Origin: an uncultured Oscillospiraceae bacterium
GTDB lineage: Bacteria > Bacillota > Clostridia > Oscillospirales > Oscillospiraceae
NCBI GenBank assembly: GCA_947624985.1
Contig: CANQMO010000013.1
Span: 19,990 to 83,989 of the forward strand
DNA length: 64,000 bases
Direction of reading: 5' to 3'
Shown: one piece after another, positions 7,050-16,964 of the stretch
How positions within the stretch are numbered: the stretch's first letter is position 1
Layout: each line of letters begins with the position of its first letter
The notes under the pieces: generated by a model
The model's input: the letters and a program-made list of their open reading frames with translations, nothing else
Told to the model about the DNA's origin: nothing
Database searches by the model: none
Translations under genes and position numbers: made by a program

Positions 7050-8291
7050 TCAAAACGCGAAGTTCCCGTTGACGAACACCGGCACCTCTTTCCCGTCGCG
7101 GGTGGTCCCCACGACGGACAGGTCCTCCGTGCCCACCATGAAATCCACATGGTTGATGGACTGGTTCAGGCCCGCCGCCTTCTGCTCCGCCTCTGTCATG
7201 TCCGCGCCGCCCTTCACGCAGGTGGGATAGGACGAGCCGAAGGCCAGATGACAGGAGGCGTTTTCGTCGAACAGCGTCTCAAAAAAGAGGATCCCCTTGT
7301 TGCGGATGGGGCTGTCGTAGGGCACCAGCGCCGCCTCTCCCAGATAGTGGGAGCCCTCGTCCAGATCGATGGAGTGGCGCAAAATGTCCTCCCCTTCGGC
7401 CGCGTGGACGTCCACGATCCGGCCGCCCCGGAAGTCCAGGTAAAAGTCCTTCACCAGATTCCCGTCCAGAGCCAGGGGCAGGGCCGCGTATACCCGGCCG
7501 TCCACGCCGTCCCACTTCGGGGCGGTGAATATCTCCTCCGTGGGGATATTGGGCACGAACTCGATGCCGGCGGCGCTCTTTTCGCTGCCGCCGGCCCAGA
7601 CGTGGTTTTCCGGCAGCTCCACCGTCAGGTCCGTGCCCAGGGAATTGGTATAGTGCAGACTCTTGAAGTTGTAGCTGTTCAGCGTCTCGCACCGGCGGGC
7701 GGTGGCGGCGATATGCTCCCGCCAGCGCTCCACGGCCTTTCCGTCGCCGGTAATGCGGCAGACGGGAAAGATGGCGTCCCACAGCGCGTCCATGGCCTCC
7801 TGCTCCGACAGGTCCGGGAACACCTTTTTGGCCCAGGCGGGGACGGGGTGCGCGCCCAGGGACCACTGGAATTTATTGGCCTCCAGGGCGTCGCCATACG
7901 CCTTGGTCGCGTTTCCGGCGGCCCGGCGGTAGGTCTGCATCCGGGCGGGGTCCACGCCCTTGAGCAGTTCGGGGTCGGAGCCAAGGATGGCAAGGTCCAC
8001 CGCGCCCCGGTCCAGATACCAGTCTATCCGGGCCTTCTCATAGGCGGGGTAGTCCGCAAAGACGTCCTCTGACGCCCGGAGGAATTTCTGCCGGAAGACG
8101 AAGTCGTCGTCCCACTCCATGACCACCTCCCGGGCGCCCCGGTCATAGCAGGCCTCCACGCACATCCGGGCCAGGGGCGCGCAGTCCACCTCGGACCGCA
8201 GGCGCACCGTCTGCCCGGGCTGTACGTTCACGCCGATCTCCACCAGCAGGTGGGCGTATTCATTCAGCTTCGCGTCAAAATTCTCGACCAT
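7050..8291 (-). CDS. M29-family leucyl aminopeptidase (AmpS/PepS type)
   Basis: 413-residue cytoplasmic metallo-aminopeptidase of the thermophilic M29 family. Features include an N-terminal domain ending in EVVMEWDDDFV, then NIPTEEIFTAPK, the GEAALVP loop, LFDENASCHLAFG, and NQSINHVDFMVG with the metal-binding His and Asp near the C-terminus. It probably trims N-terminal residues from oligopeptides. It starts 4 nt after thiI and is the last gene of comM-thiI-pepS. No export signal is present. Family assignment is firm; substrate preference is not readable. Confidence 0.92.
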   Translation of the reverse strand: MVENFDAKLNEYAHLLVEIGVNVQPGQTVRLRSEVDCAPLARMCVEACYDRGAREVVMEWDDDFVFRQKFLRASEDVFADYPAYEKARIDWYLDRGAVDLAILGSDPELLKGVDPARMQTYRRAAGNATKAYGDALEANKFQWSLGAHPVPAWAKKVFPDLSEQEAMDALWDAIFPVCRITGDGKAVERWREHIAATARRCETLNSYNFKSLHYTNSLGTDLTVELPENHVWAGGSEKSAAGIEFVPNIPTEEIFTAPKWDGVDGRVYAALPLALDGNLVKDFYLDFRGGRIVDVHAAEGEDILRHSIDLDEGSHYLGEAALVPYDSPIRNKGILFFETLFDENASCHLAFGSSYPTCVKGGADMTEAEQKAAGLNQSINHVDFMVGTEDLSVVGTTRDGKEVPVFVNGNFAF

Positions 8292-8295
8292 TTCA

Positions 8296-9468
8296 TCAAT
8301 ATCCTATCTTCACAAACTCTATCCCGGCCACGGCCTCGGCCACCAGCGCGTCCACGTCCAGAGCGGCCTCCGCCTCCCGGACCTTTTTGATCCTGGGGTG
8401 GGTGCAGGGGTGCCGGGGGGTGAACACGGTGCAGCAGTCCTCATAGGGCAGGATGGAGGTGTCGAAGGTGCCGATACGCTGGGCGACGGCGATGACCTCC
8501 TTTTTGTCCATGCCCACCAGAGGCCGCAGCACCGGCCTGTCCGCGCAGTCCTCCGTGGCGGCCATGGCCTCCATGGTCTGGCTGGCTACCTGGCCCAGGC
8601 TCTCCCCGGTCACCAGCGCGCCGCACTTATTATCTGCCGCGATGACGCAGGCGATACGCATCATCATGCGCCGCATGATGATGGTGAAATAGTCCTCCGG
8701 GCACTTGGCCCGTATCTCCTCCTGGATATGGGTGAAGGGCACGACCTGCACGTTCATCCGCCCGCACCAGGGCACCAGGATCTTCGCCAGATCCAACACC
8801 TTCTGCTTGGCCAGCTCCGAGGTGTAGGGGAAGGAGAAAAAGTGCACCGGGATGAGCCGCAGGCCCCGCTTGGCCATCATCCAGGTGGACACGGGGCTGT
8901 CGATACCGCCGGAGAGCAGCGTCACCGCCGCTCCCGCCGTCCCCACCGGCAGGCCGCCCGCGGCCTCGATGGGCGCCCCGTGGACATAGGCCGCCCGGTC
9001 CCGGACCTCCAGATGGACGGTGAACGCCGGGTGGTGCATGTCGGCGGTGAGACCGGGGAAGGCGTCGTTGAGCTCCCCGCCCACATACTGGCTCAGCTGT
9101 ACGCTGGTCATGGGAAACGTCTTGTCCCCCCGCCGGGACTCCACCTTGAAGGTCCTGGCGGCGGACAGATCGTCATAGAGGTACTCCTTCGCCCTGGCCA
9201 GAATGGCCTCCGGTGTCTTTTCGCAGGCGGCGGCCCGGGTCATGGTCATGATGCCGAACACATACCGCAGGGCCTCGAAGGCCCCGTCCACGTCGCAGTT
9301 CTCGTCCCGGGGCTCCACATAGATGATGGACTGGTGGGCTATCACCTCAAAGGAGCCGAAGCGCTTCAGGCGCCGGCGGATGTTGCTGAGGAGCTTTTGC
9401 TCAAAGGAGCGCTTATTGAGCCCTTTCAGGACCACTTCGCCCTCCTTGAGAAGGATCATATCGGTCAT
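8296..9468 (-). CDS. thiI: tRNA 4-thiouridine synthase ThiI (no rhodanese domain)
   Basis: 390 residues. Order: N-terminal ferredoxin-like region, THUMP domain (about residues 60-165), then the PP-loop ATPase with LLSGGIDSPVSTWMMAKRG. The protein ends without the ~90-residue rhodanese domain found in E. coli ThiI, as in many Firmicutes, where a dedicated cysteine desulfurase delivers sulfur instead. It modifies U8 of tRNA and, in some species, feeds thiazole synthesis. The start codon overlaps the comM stop (ATGA), so the two are translationally coupled. Confidence 0.95.
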   Translation of the reverse strand: MTDMILLKEGEVVLKGLNKRSFEQKLLSNIRRRLKRFGSFEVIAHQSIIYVEPRDENCDVDGAFEALRYVFGIMTMTRAAACEKTPEAILARAKEYLYDDLSAARTFKVESRRGDKTFPMTSVQLSQYVGGELNDAFPGLTADMHHPAFTVHLEVRDRAAYVHGAPIEAAGGLPVGTAGAAVTLLSGGIDSPVSTWMMAKRGLRLIPVHFFSFPYTSELAKQKVLDLAKILVPWCGRMNVQVVPFTHIQEEIRAKCPEDYFTIIMRRMMMRIACVIAADNKCGALVTGESLGQVASQTMEAMAATEDCADRPVLRPLVGMDKKEVIAVAQRIGTFDTSILPYEDCCTVFTPRHPCTHPRIKKVREAEAALDVDALVAEAVAGIEFVKIGY

Positions 9469-10994
9469 TTCAAATTCTCGTTTCGGTAGTCAAATTGGAA
9501 GGTCCTGTATTGTATGGCCTCGGCCAGGTGGGCCGGGCGGATATCCCCGGACCCCTCCAGGTCCGCGATGGTCCTGGCCACCCGCAAAATGCGGTCATAG
9601 CTGCGGGCGGTGAGGCCCAGCGCGTCGTAAGCGCTCTTCATGAGGGCGGAGCACGCCCCGTCCAGGGCGCAGAACTTCTCCATGGCCGCCGGGTCCATCC
9701 GGGCGTTCTCCCGGATGGGGCCGTGGGCGAAACGGTTCTGCTGTATCTTTCGGGCCTTATCCACCCGGGCCTTGATGTCGGCGGAGGGCTCCCCGTTTGG
9801 GCGGGCTTCCAGCTCCTCGTACTCCAGAGCCGGGACCTCCACCATGATGTCGATCCGGTCCAGCAGGGGGCCGGATATCTTCCCCTGATACTCCGCCACG
9901 GACCGGGGCGAACACCGGCACCGGCCCGAGGGGTGGCCGTACCAGCCGCACCGGCAGGGGTTCATGGCGCACACCAACATGAACCGGCTGGGGTAGGTCA
10001 GCGTCCCGCCTGCCCGGCTCACGGTGACCTCGCCCTCCTCCAGAGGCTGGCGCAAAAGGTCGATCACGTCCCGGTGGAACTCCGGTAGCTCGTCCAGGAA
10101 CAGCACCCCGTTGTGAGCCAGGCCCATCTCCCCGGGGCGCAGGTCCGCCCCGCCGGACAAAGCCTGCCGGGAGGCGGTCTGATTCGGCGCCCGGAAGGGC
10201 CGGCGGACCACCACCGGGTCCGAGGCCGTGGTGAGGCCCGCCACGGACCAGATGGCCGTGGTCTGCAGGGCCTCATCCCGGGTCATGTCCGGCAATATGC
10301 CGGGAAGCCGCTTGGCCAGCATGGATTTGCCCGCGCCCGGCGGGCCCACCATCAGCACGTTATGCCCGCCGGCGGCGGCCACCTCCAGCGCCCGCTTCAC
10401 ATTCTCCTGGCCTTTGACCTCGGCGAAGTCCGGCACCCCGGCGCTGCCCGGGTCCAGCACCCCGGGGGGCACGGGCTCCATGGCCGTCTCGCCGGCCAGA
10501 AATCCGGCGAGCTGGCGCACATCGTCTACGGGGTAGACCTCCACGGCCTGGGCGAAGGCGGCCTCCGCCGCGTTGTCCCGGGGGACGAAAAGCCGCTTGG
10601 CGCCGGCCTTTTCCGCCGCCAGCGCCATGGGCAGGGCCCCGGAGACGGGCCGAAGCTGCCCCGTCAGGGACAGCTCCCCAAAAAACATATCGGTCTCCCG
10701 TGGCGGATTTATCTGCCCCGTGGCGGTCAGAATGCCCAGCAGCACCGGCAGGTCATAGACCGTGCCGGCCTTTTTCGTGTCCGCCGGGGCCAGATTCACC
10801 GTAATGCGGCTGACGGGAAAGTCCCAGCCGTTGTGCCTGACGGCGGCCCGGACCCGGTCCGCGGCCTCCTTCACGGCGGCATCGGGCAGGCCCACCATGT
10901 CCAGCCGGGGCAGCCCGGAGGCGACGGACGTCTCCAGCTCCACCTCGTAGCCGCCTATTCCTTTAATACCAAGGGAACGGACTTTCGCGTACAT
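9465..10994 (-). CDS. comM: YifB/ComM-family Mg-chelatase-like AAA+ ATPase
   Basis: 509 residues in the usual order: N-terminal ChlI/Lon-like S5 domain (about 20-140), AAA+ core with Walker A GPPGAGKSM near residue 216 and Walker B LFLDELPEF, a Cys-rich insertion (NPCRCG, then GRCRC), and a C-terminal Mg-chelatase domain ending in a sensor-2 helix. The ATG at 10994 follows GAGGAGGTCCTGCC; an upstream frame extension is spurious. In naturally competent bacteria ComM promotes branch migration during transformation, but the family is near-universal and the role here is unknown. Confidence 0.94.
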   Translation of the reverse strand: MYAKVRSLGIKGIGGYEVELETSVASGLPRLDMVGLPDAAVKEAADRVRAAVRHNGWDFPVSRITVNLAPADTKKAGTVYDLPVLLGILTATGQINPPRETDMFFGELSLTGQLRPVSGALPMALAAEKAGAKRLFVPRDNAAEAAFAQAVEVYPVDDVRQLAGFLAGETAMEPVPPGVLDPGSAGVPDFAEVKGQENVKRALEVAAAGGHNVLMVGPPGAGKSMLAKRLPGILPDMTRDEALQTTAIWSVAGLTTASDPVVVRRPFRAPNQTASRQALSGGADLRPGEMGLAHNGVLFLDELPEFHRDVIDLLRQPLEEGEVTVSRAGGTLTYPSRFMLVCAMNPCRCGWYGHPSGRCRCSPRSVAEYQGKISGPLLDRIDIMVEVPALEYEELEARPNGEPSADIKARVDKARKIQQNRFAHGPIRENARMDPAAMEKFCALDGACSALMKSAYDALGLTARSYDRILRVARTIADLEGSGDIRPAHLAEAIQYRTFQFDYRNENLK

Positions 10995-11080
10995 GGCAGG
11001 ACCTCCTCGTCGTCGCGGCATCCGCTAAGCTCCGCTGGCTGCCTGCAGCCAGCATCCGCCCGCTCCCGCGCTCCTCCTCT

Positions 11081-11108
11081 CCCCAAAAGGCTGGCGAGCC
11101 TTTTGGGG
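11081..11108 (-). terminator. Hairpin after aspS
   Basis: A perfect 12-bp stem (CCCCAAAAGGCT with AGCCTTTTGGGG) and a 4-nt loop, 16 nt beyond the aspS stop. It lacks a strong T tract outside the stem. A second hairpin (GCTGGCTGC/AGCCAGC, ~11034-11053) follows. Together they separate aspS from comM. The 130-nt gap otherwise holds only the comM ribosome site. Confidence 0.5.
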
Positions 11109-11124
11109 GCCCCAAAGGGCAACT

Positions 11125-12903
11125 TTACTCGTCTGTTCCGACGACTGCTATATGCAGCTCGTCCAGCTGCTTTTGCTCCACGGTCCCGGGGGCGTCCATC
11201 ATCAGGTCCTGGGCGTTCTTGTTCATGGGGAAGGGGATGATCTCCCGGATAGAGGGCTCCCCGGCCAGCAGCATCACCATCCGGTCCACCCCGGGGGCGA
11301 TACCCGCGTGCGGGGGCGCGCCGTAGCAGAAGGCGTTGTACATGGCGGGGAATTTGGCCTTCACGTCGGCCTCGCCCAGGCCCACCATCTCGAATGCCTT
11401 GACCATGATGTCCGGGTCGTGGTTGCGGACCGCGCCGGAGGAAAGCTCCACGCCGTTGCACACCAGGTCGTACTGGTAAGCGTAGATGTCCAGGGGATCC
11501 ACTTCGCCCTTTTCGGCCTTTTCCAGTATCTCCAGCCCGCCGTTTGGCATGGAGAACGGGTTGTGGCAGAACTCAAGCTGCCCGGATTCCTCCCCGATCT
11601 CGAACATGGGGAAGTCCACGATCCAGCAGAATTCATACCGGGCCTCGTCCATATGGCCGGGCACGGCCGCGCCCAGCATTTTCACCGCCACGCCGGCGGT
11701 CTTGCGGGCGGCGTCCCGGCTTCCCGCGGCGATGAGGGCCAGACTGCCCGGGGCCATACCCAGCTCCGCCAGGGCCGCTTCATGGCCCGCAAGGAACTTG
11801 GCCACGCCGCCCACCAACGCGCCGGTCTCGTCCATGCGCACCCAGTAGGGCTTCTGGCCCGCCTGGACGGCCACGTCGTCGCAGAGCTTGTCGATCTGTT
11901 TGCGGGTCAGGGCCGCGCCGGTGCAGGGCACGATCTTCACCACGCCGGCCTGCTCGAAGGGGGCGAAGCCCTCCGTCGTTTTGGCCAGAGCGGTCATGTC
12001 CTTCACGGTCAGGTCGATACGCAGGTCCGGCTTGTCGGTGCCATAGGTCTCCATGGCGTCGTTGAAGGCGATACGCCGGAAAGGCGCCTTTGAGGCCACG
12101 TTGTAGACGCCGTATTTTGCAAAGATGGGGGGCAGCACGTCCTCGATGACGGCGAACACGTCCTCCTGTCCGGCGAAGGCCATCTCCATGTCCAGTTGAT
12201 AGAACTCGCCGGGGGACCGGTCCCCCCGGGCGTCCTCGTCCCGGAAGCAGGGGGCGATCTGGAAGTACCGGTCGAAGCCGGAGGTCATGAGAAGCTGCTT
12301 GAACTGCTGGGGGGCCTGGGGCAGGGCGTAGAACTTGCCCGGGTGCTTCCGGGCAGGCACCAGGTAGTCCCGGGCGCCCTCCGGGCTGGAGGCGGTCAGG
12401 ATGGGGGTGGTGATCTCCAGAAAATCGTGGGCCAGCATGGCCGCGCGCAGGGCGGCGATCACGTTGCAGCGCAGGACGATGTTCTTCTTCACCGCCGGGT
12501 TGCGCAGGTCCAGATAGCGGTATTTCAGCCGGAGGGCCTCGTCGGCCTCCCGGCTCCGATTCACCTCAAAGGGCAGCTCGTTGTAGTGGCAGCGGCCCAG
12601 CACCTCCACCTTCTCCGGCACGAGCTCTATCTCGCCGGTGGGCAGCTTGGGGTTCTTGCTGGCCCGCTCCCGGACCGTGCCCTCCACGGATACGGTACTC
12701 TCCTTGGAGATGGAGCGGAAGATTTTCACCATCTCCTCGGTCTCGGCCACCACCTGGGTCACGCCGTAAAAGTCCCGGATCACCACAAAGGCCAGGGTCG
12801 CGCCCACCTCCCGGACGTTCTCCATCCAGCCTACGATCTTCGCTTTCTTGCCCGCGTCCTCCAGCCGGAGCTGGCCGCAGGTATGGGTACGCATTTGTGT
12901 CAT
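11125..12903 (-). CDS. aspS: Aspartyl-tRNA synthetase
   Basis: 592-residue class II synthetase of the bacterial type. It has an N-terminal OB anticodon-binding domain (about 1-105), motif 2 with FRDED and RGDR, a GAD insertion domain (about 290-420), and motif 3 GVDRMVMLLAGEPSIRE near the C-terminus. The start overlaps the hisS stop (ATGA), with GAGAAGG as ribosome site. Whether it is discriminating or also charges Asn cannot be decided without gatCAB context. It is the last gene of the long U32-to-aspS run. Confidence 0.97.
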   Translation of the reverse strand: MTQMRTHTCGQLRLEDAGKKAKIVGWMENVREVGATLAFVVIRDFYGVTQVVAETEEMVKIFRSISKESTVSVEGTVRERASKNPKLPTGEIELVPEKVEVLGRCHYNELPFEVNRSREADEALRLKYRYLDLRNPAVKKNIVLRCNVIAALRAAMLAHDFLEITTPILTASSPEGARDYLVPARKHPGKFYALPQAPQQFKQLLMTSGFDRYFQIAPCFRDEDARGDRSPGEFYQLDMEMAFAGQEDVFAVIEDVLPPIFAKYGVYNVASKAPFRRIAFNDAMETYGTDKPDLRIDLTVKDMTALAKTTEGFAPFEQAGVVKIVPCTGAALTRKQIDKLCDDVAVQAGQKPYWVRMDETGALVGGVAKFLAGHEAALAELGMAPGSLALIAAGSRDAARKTAGVAVKMLGAAVPGHMDEARYEFCWIVDFPMFEIGEESGQLEFCHNPFSMPNGGLEILEKAEKGEVDPLDIYAYQYDLVCNGVELSSGAVRNHDPDIMVKAFEMVGLGEADVKAKFPAMYNAFCYGAPPHAGIAPGVDRMVMLLAGEPSIREIIPFPMNKNAQDLMMDAPGTVEQKQLDELHIAVVGTDE

Positions 12904-14246
12904 ATTCTTTCCTTCTCTTTCACCGGTCTGGCCGGGTCGTTCAAACTCCTTTTGACGATGGCGGCGGCCTCCTCCACAGGAACGGTCACTTGGCTGCCGG
13001 AGCGCAGGTCCTTCAGACCCACCACGCCCGCGGCCTGCTCGTCCTCGCCCACCACCACCGCGTAGGGCACGGCCAGCTTGTCCGCGTAGGCGAACTTGGC
13101 CTTGACCTTTCTCTTCTCCGTGTACACCTGGGTCCGGACCCCGGCGGCCCGCAGGGCCGCGGCGCAGCGCACCGCGTAGAGCGGGTCGTCCCCCAGGGGG
13201 ATCACCAGCGCGTCGCAGGGGGCGGTGAGGATGGCCTCGTTGAGAAGCCCCTGCTCCTGCAGGATGTAGAAAAGCCGGGTCACGCCGATGGACAGGCCCA
13301 CCCCGGGCAGCTTTTTGTCCGTGTAGTACCCGGCCAGGTCGTCGTACCGGCCGCCGGAGCAGACCGAGCCCACCTCCGGGTAGTCCAGAAGCTGGGTCTC
13401 ATACACCGTGCCGGTGTAATAGTCCAGCCCTCGGGCGATGGTCAGGTCCACCCGCCATTTGTCGTCCGGCACGCCCAGTCCCGGCAGCAGGCCCGTCACC
13501 GCCTTCAGCTCCGCCACGCCCTCGTCCAGGGCCGGGCACTTCCCCGCCAGGGCCTCCAGAGCGCCCATGGGGTCCGGGGCGGAAAGGATATCCAGAAGCT
13601 CGTCGGCCCGGCCGTCCGTCATGCCCAGGTCCGTCAGCAGGGCGGACACCTTCTCCCGGCCTATCTTTTCCAGCTTGTCGATGGCGGTCATGACCGCGCC
13701 GGTCTGCCCGCCCACGCCCAGGTACGCAAAAAGGCCGTTGAGGACCTTGCGGTCGTTTATGCGGATGCAAAACCGCTCCAGCCCCAGCCGGCGGAACACG
13801 TCGCAAATGACGGCGGGCATTTCCGCGTCGCTGGCGATATCCAGCTTCCCGTCGCCGATCACGTCGATGTCGGCCTGGTAAAACTCCCGGAACCGGCCCC
13901 GCTGGGCCCGCTCGCCCCGGTAGACCTTGCCGATCTGGTACCGGCGGAAGGGAAAGGCCAGCTGGCCGTAGTTCATGGCCACATACTTGGCCAGAGGGAC
14001 CGTGAGATCGAAGCGCAGGGCCAGGTCGCTGTCGCCTTTGGTGAAGCGGTAGATCTGCTTTTCCGTCTCTCCGCCGCCCTTGGCAAGCAGCACCTCCGCC
14101 GCTTCCACGGCGGGGGTGTCGATGGCGGCAAAGCCGTACAGTTCATAAGTCTCGCGCAGCACGTCCAGCACTGCGTCCATCTGGGCCTGTCTGGCGGGCA
14201 GAAGCTCCATAAACCCGGACAGAGTCCGGGGCGTGATCCGTTGCAT
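12900..14246 (-). CDS. hisS: Histidyl-tRNA synthetase
   Basis: 448-residue class II synthetase. It shows class motif 2 (YRGERAQRGRFREF), the histidine-specific signature ARGLDYYTG and the C-terminal HGTP anticodon-binding domain (from about residue 345; PLGDDPLYAVRCAAALRAAG). The ribosome site is GAGGAGGATCT-ATG. The gene follows mgsA by 36 nt and overlaps aspS by 4 nt. hisS-aspS pairing is common in Firmicutes. No HisZ-like loss of catalytic motifs is seen, so it is the true synthetase. Confidence 0.97.
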   Translation of the reverse strand: MQRITPRTLSGFMELLPARQAQMDAVLDVLRETYELYGFAAIDTPAVEAAEVLLAKGGGETEKQIYRFTKGDSDLALRFDLTVPLAKYVAMNYGQLAFPFRRYQIGKVYRGERAQRGRFREFYQADIDVIGDGKLDIASDAEMPAVICDVFRRLGLERFCIRINDRKVLNGLFAYLGVGGQTGAVMTAIDKLEKIGREKVSALLTDLGMTDGRADELLDILSAPDPMGALEALAGKCPALDEGVAELKAVTGLLPGLGVPDDKWRVDLTIARGLDYYTGTVYETQLLDYPEVGSVCSGGRYDDLAGYYTDKKLPGVGLSIGVTRLFYILQEQGLLNEAILTAPCDALVIPLGDDPLYAVRCAAALRAAGVRTQVYTEKRKVKAKFAYADKLAVPYAVVVGEDEQAAGVVGLKDLRSGSQVTVPVEEAAAIVKRSLNDPARPVKEKERI

Positions 14247-14282
14247 AGATCCTCCTCATAACGGGCGGCATGGCCGCCGCGT

Positions 14283-14696
14283 TTATCCGTGTCTTTTGCT
14301 CTTGGGGTTGACGATGTCGCGCCAGGCGAAATCCCCCCGGCGCAGACCCTGCACCAGCACCTCCGCCGTGGCCACGTTGGAGGCAAAGGGGATGTTGTGG
14401 GCGGCGCAGAGCAGCGAGATCTCATTGACCGGGCCGAACAGCTCCGGGTGATAGGGATCGGCGAAAAACATCACCAGGTCGATCTCATTGTAGGCGATGC
14501 GGGCGCCGATCTGCTGAACGCCCCCCTGGGACGAGTTCATGTAAAGCTCGATGGGCAGGCCCGTGGCCTCGCTCACCAGCTTGCCGGTGGCATTGGTGGC
14601 GATGATGTTGTGCTCCGCCAAAATGCCGCAGTAGGCAATGCAGAACTGCACCATCAATTCCTTTTTTCCGTCGTGGGCCATAAGCGCGATGTTCAT
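14283..14696 (-). CDS. mgsA: Methylglyoxal synthase
   Basis: 137 residues, the normal family length. Phosphate-binding and catalytic regions are present (ALMAHDGKK at the N-terminus, NATGKL, SSQGGVQQIGARI, VMFFADPYHPEL with the catalytic Asp, and ASNVATAEVLV). It converts dihydroxyacetone phosphate to methylglyoxal and phosphate, bypassing lower glycolysis when phosphate is short. In Clostridia mgsA often ends the mre-min-rodA cluster; here it directly follows mrdA. Ribosome site AGGAGGTCCGGC-ATG. Confidence 0.96.
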   Translation of the reverse strand: MNIALMAHDGKKELMVQFCIAYCGILAEHNIIATNATGKLVSEATGLPIELYMNSSQGGVQQIGARIAYNEIDLVMFFADPYHPELFGPVNEISLLCAAHNIPFASNVATAEVLVQGLRRGDFAWRDIVNPKSKRHG

Positions 14697-14735
14697 GCCG
14701 GACCTCCTAATATATAGTCGTGTGAAGATGGCGTG

Positions 14736-16835
14736 TCATTGCAGCAGGGTGAGCTCCCGCTCGGTCTGCTGCGTACTTACCTTGAAGTCGAAATAGTACT
14801 GGAGCATATCCCGGGCCATAACGCCCAGGTTGGCGCCCTTGGAACCGTTCTCGATGGCAACGGCCACGGCGATCTCCGGGTCGCTGTAGGGCGCGAAGCA
14901 GATGAAGAAGGCGTCGTTGGTGCTGCTGCCGGTCTCGGTGGTGCCGGTCTTGGCGGCCACCTCGTACTCAAAGCCCGCGAAGGGCTCCCACGCGGTGCCC
15001 CAGCGATTGGTGACGGCGCCCCGCATGCCCTCGTGGATCAGATCCCATGTGGTGGAACTGGTCTCCACCTTGCTGATCACCTCCGGCTCCCGTTCATAGA
15101 CGCTCTCGGAGTAGTCGTAGCTGGAAGCGGACTTGAGGATAGAGCAGCTGTACACGGTGCCCCGGTTGGCGATGGCGGCGGCGTACCGGCCAAGCTGGAT
15201 GGGCGTCACCAGGGTGAGGCCCTGGCCGATGGAGGCCAAAAGCGTATCCGCGGCGTACCAGGAGGCCACACGCTGGCCGGCATAGAGCTTGGCCTTGTAC
15301 TCCGGCGAGGCCACCTGGCCCACCTCCTCGGTCAGCTCGATGCCGGAGGGCTGGCCCAGACCCAGCATGGTGGCGTACTTGTCGATGTTCTCGATACCGA
15401 TGGTGTCGCCCACGGTGAAGAAGAAGAAGTTGCAGCTGTAGGTGAGGGCCTGGCTGACGTTCAGGGGCCCATGGGGGCCGCCGGTACAGCCGGGGGCGTA
15501 GCCGGAGGAGATATACTTGTCAAACACCCGGGTGCAGTTTATCTCCGTTTTCCCGTCCAGAAATCCCTCCGTCAGGCCCGCCACGGCCATACAGGGCTTC
15601 CAGGTGGAGCCGGGGGAGTAAAGGCCCGACAGCGCCCGGTTCACCAGCGGGGTGTTCTCCGCCTCCAGGAGCGTGTCGTAATCGTCCAGATACGTCTCCA
15701 GATTGAAGGACGGATAGCTGGCCATGGCCAGCGGCTCACCGGTCTTCGCGTTCACGGCCACGATGGCGCCGCCGGAGATCAGCTCCCGGATCTCGTCGGG
15801 CTTGTCGTTCTGCTCGAAGTAGGCGTTGTCCGCCTCGGTCTGGGCGTTGGCGTCCTCGATGTAAGACGCCAGAGTGGACTCCGCCGCGGCCTGCAGCTCG
15901 ATATCCAGCGTCAGATAGATGTTGTCGCCGGGCTCGGGGACCTTGTTGTACACGGTGCTGGTGACCACGCCCTCGCTGGTGCGGGTGATCTCCGCCTCGC
16001 CGTCCACCCCGTGGAGCAGCTCCTCGAAGGCGGACTCCACGCCCGCCTGTCCCACGATGGCGTTAAGGGGGTAGTCCTGTTCCTTGTACTTTTCGTACTG
16101 CTCGGCGTTCATGGCGCCGGTGTAGCCAAGGATGTGGGGGGCGTAGGTGGTGTTATACTCCCGCAGGTAGCTGACCTGCACCTCGAAGCCGGGCAGGTCC
16201 GCCTCCATGAGGGCGGTGATGGTGTTGATGGACACGTCCTGGGCGAACACATAGTCGGAGGTGTTGACCACATAGCGCACGTTCACCGCGTAGCGCACAC
16301 CGGCGATGATACGCATATCCTCGGCGCTGTAGTTGCCGTCGATACCGTAGCGGGTGCGCATTTTAGCCATGACCTCCACGGCGGAGGCGTCCGGGGAGAG
16401 CTGGTTGGCGGTGAGCCAGGCGCTGAGCAGGATGGACTGGGTGTCCGACATATCCGTGAACTCCCAGGGGGGCGTCATGGTGACGGGCAGCTCGTCGTTG
16501 TAGGTGTCGCCGCTGGCGAGGATGATCTGGCACGCCTGTAGTATGACGGCATTGGCCTCGTTTGAGTCCAGGTCGCCCATGAGAAGCTCCTCGTCCTTGA
16601 TGAGAAGGTTGTTGCAGCTGCGGTTGGACACCAGCAGACGGCCATAGCGGTCCATGATGTTCCCCCGGGCGGCGATAACGTCCTCGTGGGAGACGATGGA
16701 GTTGATGGACGCCTCATAGTTTTGGTTGCCCTCCACGATCTGCAACTGGTAGAGCGTGACGGCGAATATGCTCAGGACGACCAGGACCACAAGGGCCATG
16801 AACACCAGCCGGCCTGTACTGATCAGTTTTCTCAT
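14736..16835 (-). CDS. mrdA: Penicillin-binding protein 2 (class B PBP, elongasome transpeptidase)
   Basis: 699-residue class B PBP. There is one N-terminal membrane anchor (about residues 10-33), a dimerisation/pedestal domain, and a transpeptidase domain with all three active-site motifs: STWK with Ser410, YSCN (SxN motif) about 60 residues later, and KTGT at 629-632. It crosslinks peptidoglycan during side-wall elongation together with MreC/MreD and RodA. The gene lies downstream of mreCD in the same run, separated by a 129-nt GC-rich gap in which I see no gene. Ribosome site AAAGGACCCTT-ATG. Confidence 0.95.
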   Translation of the reverse strand: MRKLISTGRLVFMALVVLVVLSIFAVTLYQLQIVEGNQNYEASINSIVSHEDVIAARGNIMDRYGRLLVSNRSCNNLLIKDEELLMGDLDSNEANAVILQACQIILASGDTYNDELPVTMTPPWEFTDMSDTQSILLSAWLTANQLSPDASAVEVMAKMRTRYGIDGNYSAEDMRIIAGVRYAVNVRYVVNTSDYVFAQDVSINTITALMEADLPGFEVQVSYLREYNTTYAPHILGYTGAMNAEQYEKYKEQDYPLNAIVGQAGVESAFEELLHGVDGEAEITRTSEGVVTSTVYNKVPEPGDNIYLTLDIELQAAAESTLASYIEDANAQTEADNAYFEQNDKPDEIRELISGGAIVAVNAKTGEPLAMASYPSFNLETYLDDYDTLLEAENTPLVNRALSGLYSPGSTWKPCMAVAGLTEGFLDGKTEINCTRVFDKYISSGYAPGCTGGPHGPLNVSQALTYSCNFFFFTVGDTIGIENIDKYATMLGLGQPSGIELTEEVGQVASPEYKAKLYAGQRVASWYAADTLLASIGQGLTLVTPIQLGRYAAAIANRGTVYSCSILKSASSYDYSESVYEREPEVISKVETSSTTWDLIHEGMRGAVTNRWGTAWEPFAGFEYEVAAKTGTTETGSSTNDAFFICFAPYSDPEIAVAVAIENGSKGANLGVMARDMLQYYFDFKVSTQQTERELTLLQ

Positions 16836-16964
16836 AAGGGTCCTTTCTTCGTCGTCCGCGCCGCGGGCGCTTCCCCGGTCCGGACGCCGGGGCGCGGATA
16901 CGGCGCGGTTCCACTTCTGTCCATGAAGCGGGCTTTACGGGGCTCCGTTCGCAAGGCGCTCCGT

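Noticed and set aside
4699..7230. Very long plus-strand open frame opposite the glycosyltransferase and cinA genes
   Set aside because: Antisense to two clear protein families; composition (His/Gly/Arg/Pro-rich) is that of a GC-rich shadow frame and no ribosome site or domain is present.
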